Source: Polyangium sp. 6x1
GTDB taxonomy: Bacteria > Myxococcota_A > Polyangia > Polyangiales > Polyangiaceae
Direction of reading: 5' to 3'
Length of the DNA stretch: 64,000 bases
Assembly (NCBI RefSeq): GCF_029946515.1
Contig: NZ_JARZHH010000051.1
Location: 1 to 64,000 of the forward strand
Shown piece by piece: positions 37,543-46,938 of the stretch (within the stretch, counting starts at the first letter, position 1; each line of letters opens with the position of its first letter). The position numbers and the translations under genes were made by a program. The notes beneath the pieces were generated by a model. The model ran no database searches. It worked only from the letters and a program-made list of their open reading frames with translations, and had not been told where the DNA came from.

Positions 37543-38008
37543 ATGCGCGCTTGGATCTCGGCTTGGAGCCTGCTCGTGGCCTCGTGCGGGGGCGGGAGCG
37601 GAAGCGCGTGCGGGAGCGGGAGCGGGAGCGGAAGCGCGTGCGGGAGCGGAAGCGGGAGCGGGAGCGGGAGCGGCTCCGCGGCGTGCGCATTTGGCCGGTA
37701 TACCAAGCCGATCGACGACTTCGCGCCCCTCATGCATTGCGCCGGGGCCGTGGGCGCAGACGGGTCCAAGCACGATCGAAGGCTGGACCGCCCGGAATGG
37801 TTGCAACGCGGAGACCCTCACGACCTACGCGCAGGGCAAGGCGCGTTGCGAGCGCCAAACCGGTGGCGACGCGGGCGCCAACGTCACGCTCTGCACGATC
37901 GAAGGCGGGAGCGACAAATGGCCGGCGGACGGCTCCGCCACGGGAATGGGCGGCCTCGCTGCGACGGACTACATCCTCGATTTCTTGGAGGCTCATCCGA
38001 TGCCTTGA
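37543..38008 (+). pseudogene. Broken PHB-depolymerase/LpqC-like esterase
   Basis: An N-terminal lipoprotein-like signal (ISAWSLLVASCGG) is read from ATG 37543 in one frame and continues into a Gly-Ser array. The C-terminal 85 residues are found in the next frame to 38008, with WTARNGC, then NVTLCTIEGG and a LDFLEAHP tail. They match the end of the PHB-depolymerase esterase family, but the His expected in GGGHxWPG is Asp here. The whole catalytic core with the Ser is missing. The gene is therefore a remnant, most simply a deletion plus frameshift around the repeat array. Confidence 0.65.
37585..37674. repeat. Hexamer array in opposite direction
   Basis: GGGAGC/GGAAGC hexamers with GCGTGC inserts occupy about 90 bp inside the broken esterase. 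It is the only one of the larger arrays that runs in the reverse direction relative to the island arrays. Confidence 0.9.
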
Positions 38009-38055
38009 CCCCTCGCCCCTTGACGGGGGCGGTCTTGGCTGGATAAAGGAACACG

Positions 38056-38550
38056 ATGCTCCAGGTCCTCGACGCAGACGAAGAGTATCTCGTCGCCACA
38101 AGGGGCCACGTCCTCGTGACGGTCTGGGGCAGGATCCACCTCGACCGCGTGCGCCGCGCGTTCGCCGTGCAGCGCTGGCTGATCGAGGCGTCCGATCACG
38201 AGGCGAAGTCGTTCGGCGTCATGGCCGTCATCGTCCCGCAGCGGCTCGCCATCCCCGACAGCCTCGACGCCGAGCTCCGCAAGCTCGACGACTTCATGTC
38301 GCCGCACACCCTCGCGAGCGCCGTCGTCATCGAGGGCGAAGGCATGCGGTCGAGCCTGCTTCGCGGCTCGGCCAAGACGACGAGCCTGCTCAAGCCCCGA
38401 GGCTACCCCGAGAAGCACTTCGGCGACATCGGCGAGGCGACGCGGTGGCTCGTGCCGCAGATCGCGCAGAAGACCGGCGAGAAGCTCAAGGCCGAGGATC
38501 TCGCCTGGGACATCGCCGAGGCGCGGGCGCTGCACCATCACCTCGGCTGA
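38056..38550 (+). CDS. Conserved hypothetical alpha/beta protein
   Basis: The 164-residue protein reads as alternating strands and helices: an early strand TRGHVLVTVWGRI, a helix RAFAVQRWLIEASDH, a strand FGVMAVIVPQ and so on. This layout resembles STAS/SpoIIAA-like folds. No active-site motif is visible. It is convergent with the amidotransferase gene. The ATG is the first in the fold. Confidence 0.55.
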   Translation: MLQVLDADEEYLVATRGHVLVTVWGRIHLDRVRRAFAVQRWLIEASDHEAKSFGVMAVIVPQRLAIPDSLDAELRKLDDFMSPHTLASAVVIEGEGMRSSLLRGSAKTTSLLKPRGYPEKHFGDIGEATRWLVPQIAQKTGEKLKAEDLAWDIAEARALHHHLG

Positions 38551-38561
38551 GCCGCGAACGA

Positions 38562-39488
38562 TCACTCGACGTCGAGCGGCACGACCTCGACCGAGGGTCT
38601 GTCGCCGGAGCGCTTCACGTACACGAGGTGCTGGAGCGGCACCGCGTGCCACGTGTGGTGGTCCCGCGTGAGCGGCTCGGAGGCGACGATGCACGAGCTC
38701 GCGTCCTCGTCCGCCGCGAGCATGCGCCATTCGCCATCGTAGTGGCCGTACGATTTTCCGATCGTGTACCAGATCCGGAGCACGCGCTCCTCCGGCGGGT
38801 GGAAATTGTCCCCGAGCCCGTCGTATTGCCCGAGGCCATAGGTATAACAGACGGCGACGAGGTCGTTTCCGTCCGAGAGAAAGAGGTTCATCGGGGAAAA
38901 CGTGCGGATCCCGAGCTCGCGCCGGATCCCCGCCACGATCCGCAGCGCGGAGGTGACCCCGCGGGCGATGTCGAGCGCGCCGAGGTCCGCGTGCGGATCG
39001 GGGAGCTGCGACAGGAGGAGCGCGTAGAACCACTCGCTGTCGGTCGTCCCTTTGATCGCGCGCGAGAGCTCGGGCCGGATCTTCGGCAAGAGCGCGAACT
39101 TCATCTCGTCGAACCGCGCGAGCTGCCCATTGTGGGCGAGGGCGAGCCTCGCGCCCTCGAACAGGAACGGGTGCAGGTTCTGCTCGTGGATGATGGCGCG
39201 TGTGTCGTACGGCACGCCGCGCAGGTGCGCGAGCAGCGCCGTCGCGCCCACCTTCGCCGCGAGCGCGCGCAGGTTCCGATCGTAGATGGCGAGCTGCGTG
39301 CTGCGATAGGCGAAGGGCAGCTCCGGGCGCTCCGAGCGCGCGTCCCACGCGAGCAGCCCCGAGCCCGCGAGGTTCAGGCGCGTGTAAAACGCGGCCTGGT
39401 GGGTCTGGTTCACGAACGAGACATCGGGCTTGTAGAGCAGATCCTCGAGGGGGATCGGCTCGCCGAGGTAGGCGAGGACGCGGCACAT
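38562..39488 (-). CDS. Class II glutamine amidotransferase
   Basis: The 308-residue protein starts MCRVLAYLG, so Cys2 becomes the N-terminal nucleophile after Met removal. Other family marks are LAHNGQLARFDEM (glutamine site) and TDSEWFYALLL. It is of the small stand-alone YafJ/DUG3-like type, which cleaves glutamine or gamma-glutamyl compounds, without a synthase domain. The substrate is unknown. ATG 39488 is chosen for the Cys position; the longer upstream frame would bury it. Confidence 0.88.
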   Translation of the reverse strand: MCRVLAYLGEPIPLEDLLYKPDVSFVNQTHQAAFYTRLNLAGSGLLAWDARSERPELPFAYRSTQLAIYDRNLRALAAKVGATALLAHLRGVPYDTRAIIHEQNLHPFLFEGARLALAHNGQLARFDEMKFALLPKIRPELSRAIKGTTDSEWFYALLLSQLPDPHADLGALDIARGVTSALRIVAGIRRELGIRTFSPMNLFLSDGNDLVAVCYTYGLGQYDGLGDNFHPPEERVLRIWYTIGKSYGHYDGEWRMLAADEDASSCIVASEPLTRDHHTWHAVPLQHLVYVKRSGDRPSVEVVPLDVE

Positions 39489-39595
39489 GGGAGCGCTGAT
39501 GTCGCCCGGGACGCGCGCGCTTGCAAGCGCCAAGCGCGAGGGTTCGCGAGCCCGCATCGCCGGGAAGTGGTATCGTCCCGACGAAGGGGCGAGGC

Positions 39596-40273
39596 GTGCA
39601 CGAGGGACGACGATTCATCGGTGGGGCCGCGGGCGCGCTCGCGCTCGTCTGCATTCTCACGGGCACGGAGGACGCGCGGGCCGGGGATCCTTCCCACGTC
39701 GCGTTGTGGCGCCTCGAGGTGCACGGCGCCTATCTCCAGGGCGATCAGCGGCTCGGGGCGGGCACGCTCGCGCCTTATAACGGCTGGGGGTTCTGGGGTC
39801 GGGTCGGCATCTCGGAGTTTCCCTGGAAATGGCTCGGGTACGACGTGCTCGCGCAAATTGGCATGGTCGGCACGCCGCAGAGCACGTTCGACGTCGTGAC
39901 CGAGGGCGCGGTCGCGTTCGCGCCGGCGCGGTGGAAGGGGAGCGTGGATGGCTCGATCGTCCTCGGCGTGGGCGGCGGCTTCGGATTCGAGCGCCCCGTG
40001 TGGCTCGGCCGCGGGGCCACGGGGTATCCGCTCGTGCTCGCGCGCTTGACGCTCCTGCCGAAAAAGTCGATCCGCTTCTTTGCGTCGTTTCGATTCACGC
40101 CCATCACCCCGGAGGACGGCTGGGGGCGCGCGTATGATCTGGAGGTCACGGGAGGGTACAAGTGGTGGTATCTCGGCCTTCGTGGGCGCATCGACGATGT
40201 GACGCAAGGCGATCCCGAGCGTTTGTACCGCACGTACTGGCTCGGCCCGACGGCGGGATTGGTGATTCGATGA
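39596..40273 (+). CDS. Outer-membrane beta-barrel-like protein
   Basis: The 225-residue product has a signal peptide ending in ILTGTEDARA. Repeated amphipathic strands follow (for example VALWRLEVHGAYLQ, LGYDVLAQIGM, GSIVLGVGGGFGFE and a final TYWLGPTAGLVIR), as in small outer-membrane barrels. GTG 39596 is chosen because GGGGCGAGG precedes it and the signal then begins with charged residues. Its stop overlaps the start of the next lipoprotein at ATGA, so they are coupled. Confidence 0.7.
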   Translation: MHEGRRFIGGAAGALALVCILTGTEDARAGDPSHVALWRLEVHGAYLQGDQRLGAGTLAPYNGWGFWGRVGISEFPWKWLGYDVLAQIGMVGTPQSTFDVVTEGAVAFAPARWKGSVDGSIVLGVGGGFGFERPVWLGRGATGYPLVLARLTLLPKKSIRFFASFRFTPITPEDGWGRAYDLEVTGGYKWWYLGLRGRIDDVTQGDPERLYRTYWLGPTAGLVIR

Positions 40274-40974
40274 GACGCACGAGGACCCACGTTTTCCTCC
40301 TCGGCGCGCTCATGCTCGCCGGCTGTGGCATCGACCCGGTGCGTGTCTCGGATCGGGTCTCCACGCGGGACATGTTGCTCGGCGTGCAGGCGCTCGACGA
40401 CGGCGTGGCGGCGGCGATCGACGTGCGGGTCAACAGTCCCATCGGCACCGTGGAGCTCACCGGCGGCGACGCGCTGTTCGTCACGGTGGACGGGTCGCGC
40501 CGCCCGATGGTGGAAGGCCAGAGCAATGGCGCGCCGATCTATTCGGTAAAGCTCGACGCGCTGCCGGGTGATTTCCTCCTCGATCTCGAACGCCAGGCCG
40601 ATCGCGACGTGCACGGCGTCGTCGTCGAGGTCTCGAGCCCGTTTGCCCTCGCCGGAGGCGGCCTCACGCAGGATCTCCCGCTCTCGCTCTCCTGGGACGC
40701 CGATCCCGAAGGCGGCGAGGTCGTGATATCGGTCCAGGGCGATTGCGTCGCCCCGCTCACGCGCTCGCTCGACGAGGACACGGGCGCGCTCGTGATCACG
40801 CAGGCCGAGCTCCGCCCGCCGCCGGCGGGCCCGCCGAGCGCTCCTTGTGCGCTCGAGGTGTCGGTCTCCCGGACGATCACCACCCGGGACAAACTTCTCT
40901 CGACGAACCCCGGTGGTAACGTCACCACGAGCGCCGAGCAACGCCGGACGATCGCGGTCACCTGGACGCCTTGA
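40270..40974 (+). CDS. Outer-membrane lipoprotein
   Basis: The 234-residue protein has a basic start (RRTRTH), hydrophobic core and lipobox LAGCG. The mature part is beta-rich, with DVRVNSPIGTVELTGG and later a second similar section; no catalytic motif is seen. It probably forms a complex with the coupled barrel protein upstream (ATGA overlap). Downstream is the sensor kinase. Confidence 0.7.
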   Translation: MRRTRTHVFLLGALMLAGCGIDPVRVSDRVSTRDMLLGVQALDDGVAAAIDVRVNSPIGTVELTGGDALFVTVDGSRRPMVEGQSNGAPIYSVKLDALPGDFLLDLERQADRDVHGVVVEVSSPFALAGGGLTQDLPLSLSWDADPEGGEVVISVQGDCVAPLTRSLDEDTGALVITQAELRPPPAGPPSAPCALEVSVSRTITTRDKLLSTNPGGNVTTSAEQRRTIAVTWTP

Positions 40975-41004
40975 ATCCCTCCGTCTTCAGGGATCGACAC
41001 CCGC

Positions 41005-43197
41005 ATGCGTATTCGTTCGCATCTGCTCCTCCTCGCATTCGGCGTCATCTTGCCGGTCGCGGCGTTCTCCGGGTACCTGACGGCGCGGCTCGTCGAGCGT
41101 GAGCAACTCACCATCGCGCAAGGCTCGATCGAGCGGCTTCGCTCGACGATGGGCGCCATCGACGCGCAGGTGCAAGGTCAGATCATGGTGCTTCGTGCGC
41201 TCGCTTCCGCGCGCGCGCTGGAGAGCGGCGACATCGAGGCATTCCAGGCGGAAGCCGCCCGTGTCCTCTCGTCGCAGCCGGCTTGGCGGAACGTCCTTCT
41301 CGCCGAGCCCGATGGAAAGGTGGTCGCGAACGTGGCGGCCCCGTGGGCCGTGAAAGCGTTCCCGTATCTGCAGGAACCCGAAGCTGCGGCGCGCGCCGCC
41401 CGGACGCGCGCGCCGGCGGTGGGATCGATGATGACGGCCCCGGCCCTGCAGCAGCGGGGCGTCGATGTGGCCGTGCCCGTGCTCCACGACGGCCAGGTCC
41501 GGTACGTCCTGCTCGCGTTCATCAAGCCCGATCTCTTTCTCACGTCGATCGAAAAACAGCGAATCGGTCAGGGCTGGGTGAGCGGGCTCGTCGATGCCCG
41601 CGGGGCGTTCATCGCGCGCGTCCCGGCCATTCCCGCGGAGAAAGCGGGCGCGCCGTTCCTCGCGGCGATCGCGCGCGGGCCCGAGGGATGGTATCGCGGC
41701 AAGACCACGGAGGGGTACGACGCGTACACGGCCCATATCACGTCGGCGTTCACGAACTGGAGCATCGGGCTCGGCATTCCGGCCGAAGAAGTGCTAGCCG
41801 GCGCGAGGCGCACGGGGTGGGCGATGGGCGGGGGCATTGCGAGCTCGCTCGGGATCGCGTTCCTGCTCGCGTTGTGGCTCGGCCGGCGCGTCTCGCGGCC
41901 CGTCGTCGCGCTCGCCGAGGCGGCGCCTGCCATTGCGACGGGCACGACCATGAACACGCGGGGCCTCGAGCACGTCGCCGAGGTACGAACCGTCGCCCAC
42001 GCGCTGAACGAGGCGGCGGCGGCCGTGCGCGATCGACAGGAGCTTCTCGAGCGCGAGAAACGCGCGCTCCAGGAGGGCGACCGCGCCAAGGACGAGTTCA
42101 TCGCGATGATGAGCCACGAGCTCCGAAACCCGCTCGCCGCGCTCACCTCGGCCAGCCAGCTCCTCGATATGGTGGATCCGCAGCACCCCGCGGCGAAGCA
42201 CGCCCGCGAGGTGATCAAGCGCCAGACCAAGCACACGGCGCGGCTCGTCGAGGATCTGCTCGACGTGAGCCGCATCGTCATGGGCAAGGCCCACTTCCAT
42301 CCGGAGATCATGAACCTCGCCGACGCGGCGTCCGCGGTCCTTCAAACGTGGCGCGCCTCGGGGCGACTCGAGCATCACGACGTTACGTTGCATTCGACGG
42401 CCGTGTGGATCCGGGCCGACCGCGCCCGCGTCGAGCAGATCCTCTCGAACCTCCTCGACAACGCGCTCAAGTTCAGCCCGAAAGGCTCGGCCATCGAGGT
42501 GCGGGCGCAAAGCGACGACGGCGGCGCCGTGCTCTCCGTGGCCGACCAGGGACCGGGTCTGCCGGCCGAGATGATGGAGCACGTCTTCGACCTCTTCGTG
42601 CAGGGCGAGCAGGGGCTCGCCCGCAAGTCCGGGGGGATGGGGATTGGCCTCGCGCTCGTGAAGAAGCTCGCGGAGCTGCAAGGCGGCAGCGTCTCCGTCG
42701 TGAGCGCGGGAGAGGAGCGCGGCGCCGTCTTCACCGTGCGATTCCCCGAGGTCTCGGCGCCTGCGTCGACGGCCGCGCCGCCGCGCGCGCTCCAATCGAT
42801 CACGCCTCGACGCATTCTCCTGATCGACGACAACGACGACATGCGAAAGACGCTCGCCGCGTCGCTGTCGCTCCAGGGCCACGAGGTGCGCGAGGCGTCG
42901 GATGGCCGGGCCGGCGTCGAGCTCGCCGAAAGCGCCGCGTTCGACGTCGCGGTGGTCGACCTCGGTCTCCCCGAGATGGACGGATACGAGGTCGCGAGGC
43001 GGCTCCGAGCCAATCCTTTGACGCGCCACATCGGCCTCGTGGCGCTCACCGGTTATGGCCAGCTCGAGGACAAGCGTAAATCGTTCGAGGCGGGGTTCGA
43101 CGAACACCTGACGAAGCCCGTCGACCCGGAGGCGCTGGAGGAGGCGATTGCGTTTGCGGCCTCGCGCGACGGATCGGAGCCCGCCGAGCGCGGCTGA
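41005..43197 (+). CDS. Hybrid sensor histidine kinase with receiver domain
   Basis: The 730-residue protein has two membrane helices (about 7-25 and 272-291) with a sensory dCACHE-like domain between them. A HAMP-like linker comes next (about 292-345). Then come HisKA (His371 in MMSHELRNPL), HATPase (N box around NLLDNALKFSP at 482-492, G1 DQGPGLP at 514-520, GGMGIGL at 543-549) and a C-terminal receiver domain (IDDNDD, Asp652 in VVDLGLPEMDG, Lys in LTKPVD). The kinase should autophosphorylate His371 and pass phosphate to Asp652. No partner response regulator is next to it. The ATG is the first in the signal anchor. Confidence 0.93.
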   Translation: MRIRSHLLLLAFGVILPVAAFSGYLTARLVEREQLTIAQGSIERLRSTMGAIDAQVQGQIMVLRALASARALESGDIEAFQAEAARVLSSQPAWRNVLLAEPDGKVVANVAAPWAVKAFPYLQEPEAAARAARTRAPAVGSMMTAPALQQRGVDVAVPVLHDGQVRYVLLAFIKPDLFLTSIEKQRIGQGWVSGLVDARGAFIARVPAIPAEKAGAPFLAAIARGPEGWYRGKTTEGYDAYTAHITSAFTNWSIGLGIPAEEVLAGARRTGWAMGGGIASSLGIAFLLALWLGRRVSRPVVALAEAAPAIATGTTMNTRGLEHVAEVRTVAHALNEAAAAVRDRQELLEREKRALQEGDRAKDEFIAMMSHELRNPLAALTSASQLLDMVDPQHPAAKHAREVIKRQTKHTARLVEDLLDVSRIVMGKAHFHPEIMNLADAASAVLQTWRASGRLEHHDVTLHSTAVWIRADRARVEQILSNLLDNALKFSPKGSAIEVRAQSDDGGAVLSVADQGPGLPAEMMEHVFDLFVQGEQGLARKSGGMGIGLALVKKLAELQGGSVSVVSAGEERGAVFTVRFPEVSAPASTAAPPRALQSITPRRILLIDDNDDMRKTLAASLSLQGHEVREASDGRAGVELAESAAFDVAVVDLGLPEMDGYEVARRLRANPLTRHIGLVALTGYGQLEDKRKSFEAGFDEHLTKPVDPEALEEAIAFAASRDGSEPAERG

Positions 43198-43594
43198 GCC
43201 CGCGGCGCCCGTGCGTCCATGTCGCCATGCGCTGGTCACGTGCGTGACCTGGGCGCGCGCGAGGTCTGGTCAATGGTCCGACCAGGTTCGCATACATTAT
43301 TTTCGAAATGGAATCGCTTGCAATGCTGCCCGAAGCAGAATAAGTTTCCTGTCACGCGGGCGGCTCCGGTTCCCGAAGGGGTCTCGTCGGATCTGCGTCA
43401 CAGCCCACCTTGGTGAGCCACTCGCGCGTTGACCCAACCACGGCGTGACGCTGCAATACAGAGTGTCGAGGCGCGCGATGGATACGCGTGGCGCACGGAT
43501 GCGCGCGCGTGTGGCGCTGCTCGACGCAAGGGTCTTGTCGCCGTCGTATTTCGATCGGCGACGCCCATCATTTCATATCCCGGAAGGAACCGAC
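43198..43594. other. Upstream region of the S8 protease
   Basis: About 400 bp without a supported gene. A hairpin-like CTGGTC/GACCAG pair lies near 43269. A moderately AT-rich stretch follows (43300-43350), a plausible promoter area, but no pair of -35/-10 boxes at standard spacing is seen. Confidence 0.4.
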
Positions 43595-45223
43595 ATGACG
43601 CACCATCTTCGTTCTTCCCTCGCGCTCGTGATTGCTTCGCTCGGCCTCGCGGCTTGCGCCATCGGCGCGGACGAAGGCGGGGAGGACGTGGGCGCCGCTC
43701 CGGCCGCCCTCTCGGCGGAGGGCCGCTACATCATCAAGTTCAAGGATTACTCGCGGCGTGGCGCGGCGATCGCGGCCGCGGGCGGCAAGGTCGCGCGGGA
43801 GCTGCCCGAGCAGGCGGCGAGCGCCGTGTACCTGCCCGACGCGGCGGCCCTGGCCATGGCGAACAACCCGAACGTCGAGTACGTCGAGGTCGATCAGCCC
43901 CGCGAGCTCTACGGCCAGACGACGCCGTACGGCATTTCGATGGTGCAGGCGACCGACGCCGCCTTCGCGGGTGCGAGCGGCAGCACCAAGGTCTGCATCA
44001 TCGATTCGGGCTTCTACGCCGGCCACGCCGATCTCCAGGGCCTGCCCGTCACGGGCCAGAGCGGCACCTCGTGGAACTCGGACTCCTGCGGTCACGGCAC
44101 GCACGTCGCCGGCACGATCGCCGCGGTGAACAATGCGCAGGGCGTCGTCGGCGTCGCGCCGAACAACGTCTCGCTCCACATCGTGAAGGTCTTCGACGGC
44201 GCCGATTGCGCCTGGTCGTACTCCTCGGACCTCGTCGCCGCGCTGAACGAATGCCGGAGCGCGGGCGCGAAGGTCGTGAGCATGAGCCTCGGCGGCAGCT
44301 TCTCCAGCACCACGGAGAAGACCGCGTTCGAAAGCGCCAACGCCGCGGGCGTCCTCAGCATCGCGGCGGCGGGCAACGGCGGCAACAACAGGACCTCGTA
44401 TCCGGCCGGGTATCCGTCCGTCATGTCCGTCGCGGCCGTCGATTCGGCGAAGGCCAAGGCGGACTTCTCGCAATACAATGCCGACGTCGAGATCGCGGCG
44501 CCGGGCGTGGGCGTCCTCTCGACCGTGCCGTGGACGACGCCGACCCTCACCGTGGGCTCGGGCGCGTATGGAGGGTCGATCATCGACGGCGCGGCGGCGA
44601 AGTCCGTCTCGGGCGCGCTCGTCGACGGCGGCCTGTGTGATTCGGTCGGCTCGTGGGCGGGCAAGGTCGTGCTTTGCCAGCGCGGCGTGGTCAGCTTCGC
44701 CGACAAGGTCAACAACGCGCAGGCCGGCGGCGCCGCGGGCGCGGTCATTTACAACAACGTCTCCGGCGCGTTCGCGGGCACGCTCAATGGCACGAGCGCG
44801 ATCCCGGCCATCAGCATGAGCATGGAGGACGGCCAGGCCCTCGTCGCCGGCTCGCTCGGCGCGAGCGCCACGCTGAACACGATCCAGACGATCCCGGGCA
44901 CGGGCTACGAGGCGTGGGACGGCACCTCGATGGCGACGCCGCACGTCTCGGCCGTCGCCGCGCTCATCTGGAGCCAGAAGCCGACGGCGACGAATGCCGA
45001 CGTCCGCAATGCGCTCACCTCGACGGCGGAGGATCTCGGCGCGGCCGGCCGCGACGTGAACTTCGGTTATGGCCTCGTGCGCGCGAAGAACGCGCTCGAC
45101 GCCCTGCTCAGCGACAGTGGCGGCGGCGGGCCCACCTGCGGCGCGTCCGGCGCGACCTGCTCGACCGGCTCGGAGTGCTGCTCGGGCACCTGCGGCGTCA
45201 AGGGCAAGAAGATCTGCAAGTGA
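43595..45223 (+). CDS. Exported S8 subtilisin-like protease with a PA domain
   Basis: The 542-residue protein has a signal with lipobox-like LAACAIG. An inhibitor-like propeptide (about 40-105, GRYIIKFKDYS) precedes the S8 domain. The catalytic triad is Asp137 (CIIDSG), His167 (CGHGTHVAG) and Ser445 (WDGTSMATPH). A PA domain is inserted at about 320-430. The end has a Cys-rich tail (CGASGATCSTGSECCSGTCG) of the kind found on myxobacterial surface proteins. GGAAGGA precedes the ATG. It likely acts outside the cell in predation or nutrient release. Confidence 0.93.
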   Translation: MTHHLRSSLALVIASLGLAACAIGADEGGEDVGAAPAALSAEGRYIIKFKDYSRRGAAIAAAGGKVARELPEQAASAVYLPDAAALAMANNPNVEYVEVDQPRELYGQTTPYGISMVQATDAAFAGASGSTKVCIIDSGFYAGHADLQGLPVTGQSGTSWNSDSCGHGTHVAGTIAAVNNAQGVVGVAPNNVSLHIVKVFDGADCAWSYSSDLVAALNECRSAGAKVVSMSLGGSFSSTTEKTAFESANAAGVLSIAAAGNGGNNRTSYPAGYPSVMSVAAVDSAKAKADFSQYNADVEIAAPGVGVLSTVPWTTPTLTVGSGAYGGSIIDGAAAKSVSGALVDGGLCDSVGSWAGKVVLCQRGVVSFADKVNNAQAGGAAGAVIYNNVSGAFAGTLNGTSAIPAISMSMEDGQALVAGSLGASATLNTIQTIPGTGYEAWDGTSMATPHVSAVAALIWSQKPTATNADVRNALTSTAEDLGAAGRDVNFGYGLVRAKNALDALLSDSGGGGPTCGASGATCSTGSECCSGTCGVKGKKICK

Positions 45224-45393
45224 GCCTCTGAACAGCGGGGATCCGGCAGGCTTGGATCCCCGCTCGTCCCCTGCCATTTCCCGCCTCTCCTCCCATTTCA
45301 CAATCCTGCGACCTGGTGCCATTCCCTGGTACATGGTGCTTCCACATGATTTGAATATTTACAAAGGCCGAGCTCTTTGGATAGGGTTTGGCC

Positions 45394-46938
45394 ATGACTT
45401 TCGCAAAATCAGGACGTCGAGCTTTTCCTTGGTTGATCCTCGTCTCGTTCGCGGCGTCCGCGGCCGCGTTCGCCTCGGCTTGCTCCGGGACGGGCACGCA
45501 GCCCACGTCCGGAACCACGTGCACGCCGGACCTGGCATCCATTCAGGAGACCGTCTTTGCGCGGTCCTGTTCACAACAGGGATGTCATGCCTCCGTCGAG
45601 CCCGCGGCCTTCCTCGACCTCGCGTCGCCGGGAGTCGAGACGCGGCTCGTCGGCGTGCCCTCGGGCACGTGCGAAAACAAGGTCCTCGTGGCGCCGGGCA
45701 ACCCCGAGCAATCGTTCCTGATCGAGAAAATGAAGCTGGCGATGCCCCGCTGCGGTCTCCGCATGCCGCCCACCGGCGCCCTGCCGGCCGAGGAGATCGC
45801 GTGCATCGAGTCCTGGATCGCCGGGCTCCCCGAGGGCAGCGAGCCCGACGGCGGCACCGACGCGCCGTCGTGCGAGACGTGCGGCGGCGCGAGCTGCGTC
45901 GATCTCGCCGCCGATCCCTCGAACTGCGGGGCCTGCGGGAAGGTTTGTCCGCCCGGGGCCGCGTGCGCCACGGGCGCGTGCGCGTGCAGCGGGGCGCTCA
46001 CGGCGTGCGGGGACGCCTGCGTGGACACGTCCGTCGACGTTGCGAACTGCGGCGGCTGCGACAAACCCTGTCCGCAAGGCTCGCTCTGCGCGGGAGGGCA
46101 ATGCGCTTGCCCGGGCGGGCTCGAAGCATGCAATGGGCAATGCGTGGACACGACGTCGGACCCGATGAACTGCGGTACGTGCGGCAATGTCTGCGGCGCG
46201 GGGAAGGTCTGCAATGGCGGCGCGTGCCTCGCGAGTTGCGGGATGCTCGAGACGTGCGGCGCATCCTGCGTGGATACGAGCACGAGCGTGACGAACTGCG
46301 GCGCGTGCGGGAACGCCTGCGCGGCCGGCGCCTCGTGCGTCGCCGGCATGTGCACGTGCCCGGCAGGGACCTCGGCTTGCAATGGCACCTGCATCAACAC
46401 GACCACGGATCCGGCGAATTGCGGGGCGTGCGGCAAGGTATGCGCGGCGGGCACGACGTGCCTCGACGGCGCGTGCGCTTGCCCCGGCGGAGGCGCCTCT
46501 TGCGGCGGCGTGTGCGTCGATACGCAGACCGATCCGAACAACTGCGGCGCCTGCGGCAACACGTGCGCGGCCGGGCAAACGTGCGCGGGCGGGACCTGCA
46601 CGTGCGGCAGCGGGAGCGTCTCGTTCGCCGCCGACGTCCAGCCCATCTTCACCGCGAACTGCGCTTCCGCCGGCTGCCACAAGGGGGTGAACGCGCAGGA
46701 AGGGCTCGATCTGAGCGTCGGAAAGGCGTATGCCGGGCTCGTCGGCGTCACCGCGACGCAATGCAATGACGGACGCAAGCTCGTCCAGCCCAGCGACCCT
46801 GCGCAGAGCTACCTCATCGACAAGATGATGAACGTCGATCTTTGCTCGGGGACGAAGATGCCCAAGCTTGGGATGCTGCCTTCGCCGCAGATCACCACGG
46901 TGGCGAACTGGATCTGCGCCGGGGCGCCGAACAACTAG
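45394..46938 (+). CDS. Lipoprotein with two CX4CH motifs around a Cys-rich repeat block
   Basis: The 514-residue protein has a signal ending AFASACS, then a small domain with CSQQGCH (residues 57-63). A series of about seven Cys-rich units of 30-35 residues follows (pattern: C-G-x-x-CVDTTxDPxNCGACG). The last domain contains CASAGCH and ends with NWICAGAPNN. Myxobacterial lipoproteins with such Cys units are common. The CX4CH sites flanking the block are of the kind that may bind c-type haem with an unusual spacing. An exported electron-transfer role is inferred, not shown. The ATG has a TAGGG before it. Confidence 0.75.
   Translation: MTFAKSGRRAFPWLILVSFAASAAAFASACSGTGTQPTSGTTCTPDLASIQETVFARSCSQQGCHASVEPAAFLDLASPGVETRLVGVPSGTCENKVLVAPGNPEQSFLIEKMKLAMPRCGLRMPPTGALPAEEIACIESWIAGLPEGSEPDGGTDAPSCETCGGASCVDLAADPSNCGACGKVCPPGAACATGACACSGALTACGDACVDTSVDVANCGGCDKPCPQGSLCAGGQCACPGGLEACNGQCVDTTSDPMNCGTCGNVCGAGKVCNGGACLASCGMLETCGASCVDTSTSVTNCGACGNACAAGASCVAGMCTCPAGTSACNGTCINTTTDPANCGACGKVCAAGTTCLDGACACPGGGASCGGVCVDTQTDPNNCGACGNTCAAGQTCAGGTCTCGSGSVSFAADVQPIFTANCASAGCHKGVNAQEGLDLSVGKAYAGLVGVTATQCNDGRKLVQPSDPAQSYLIDKMMNVDLCSGTKMPKLGMLPSPQITTVANWICAGAPNN

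Noticed and set aside
43300-43345. Sigma54-type promoter before the S8 protease
   Set aside because: A TGG...TTGC pair exists, but the GG-to-GC spacing is 8 instead of 10 bases.
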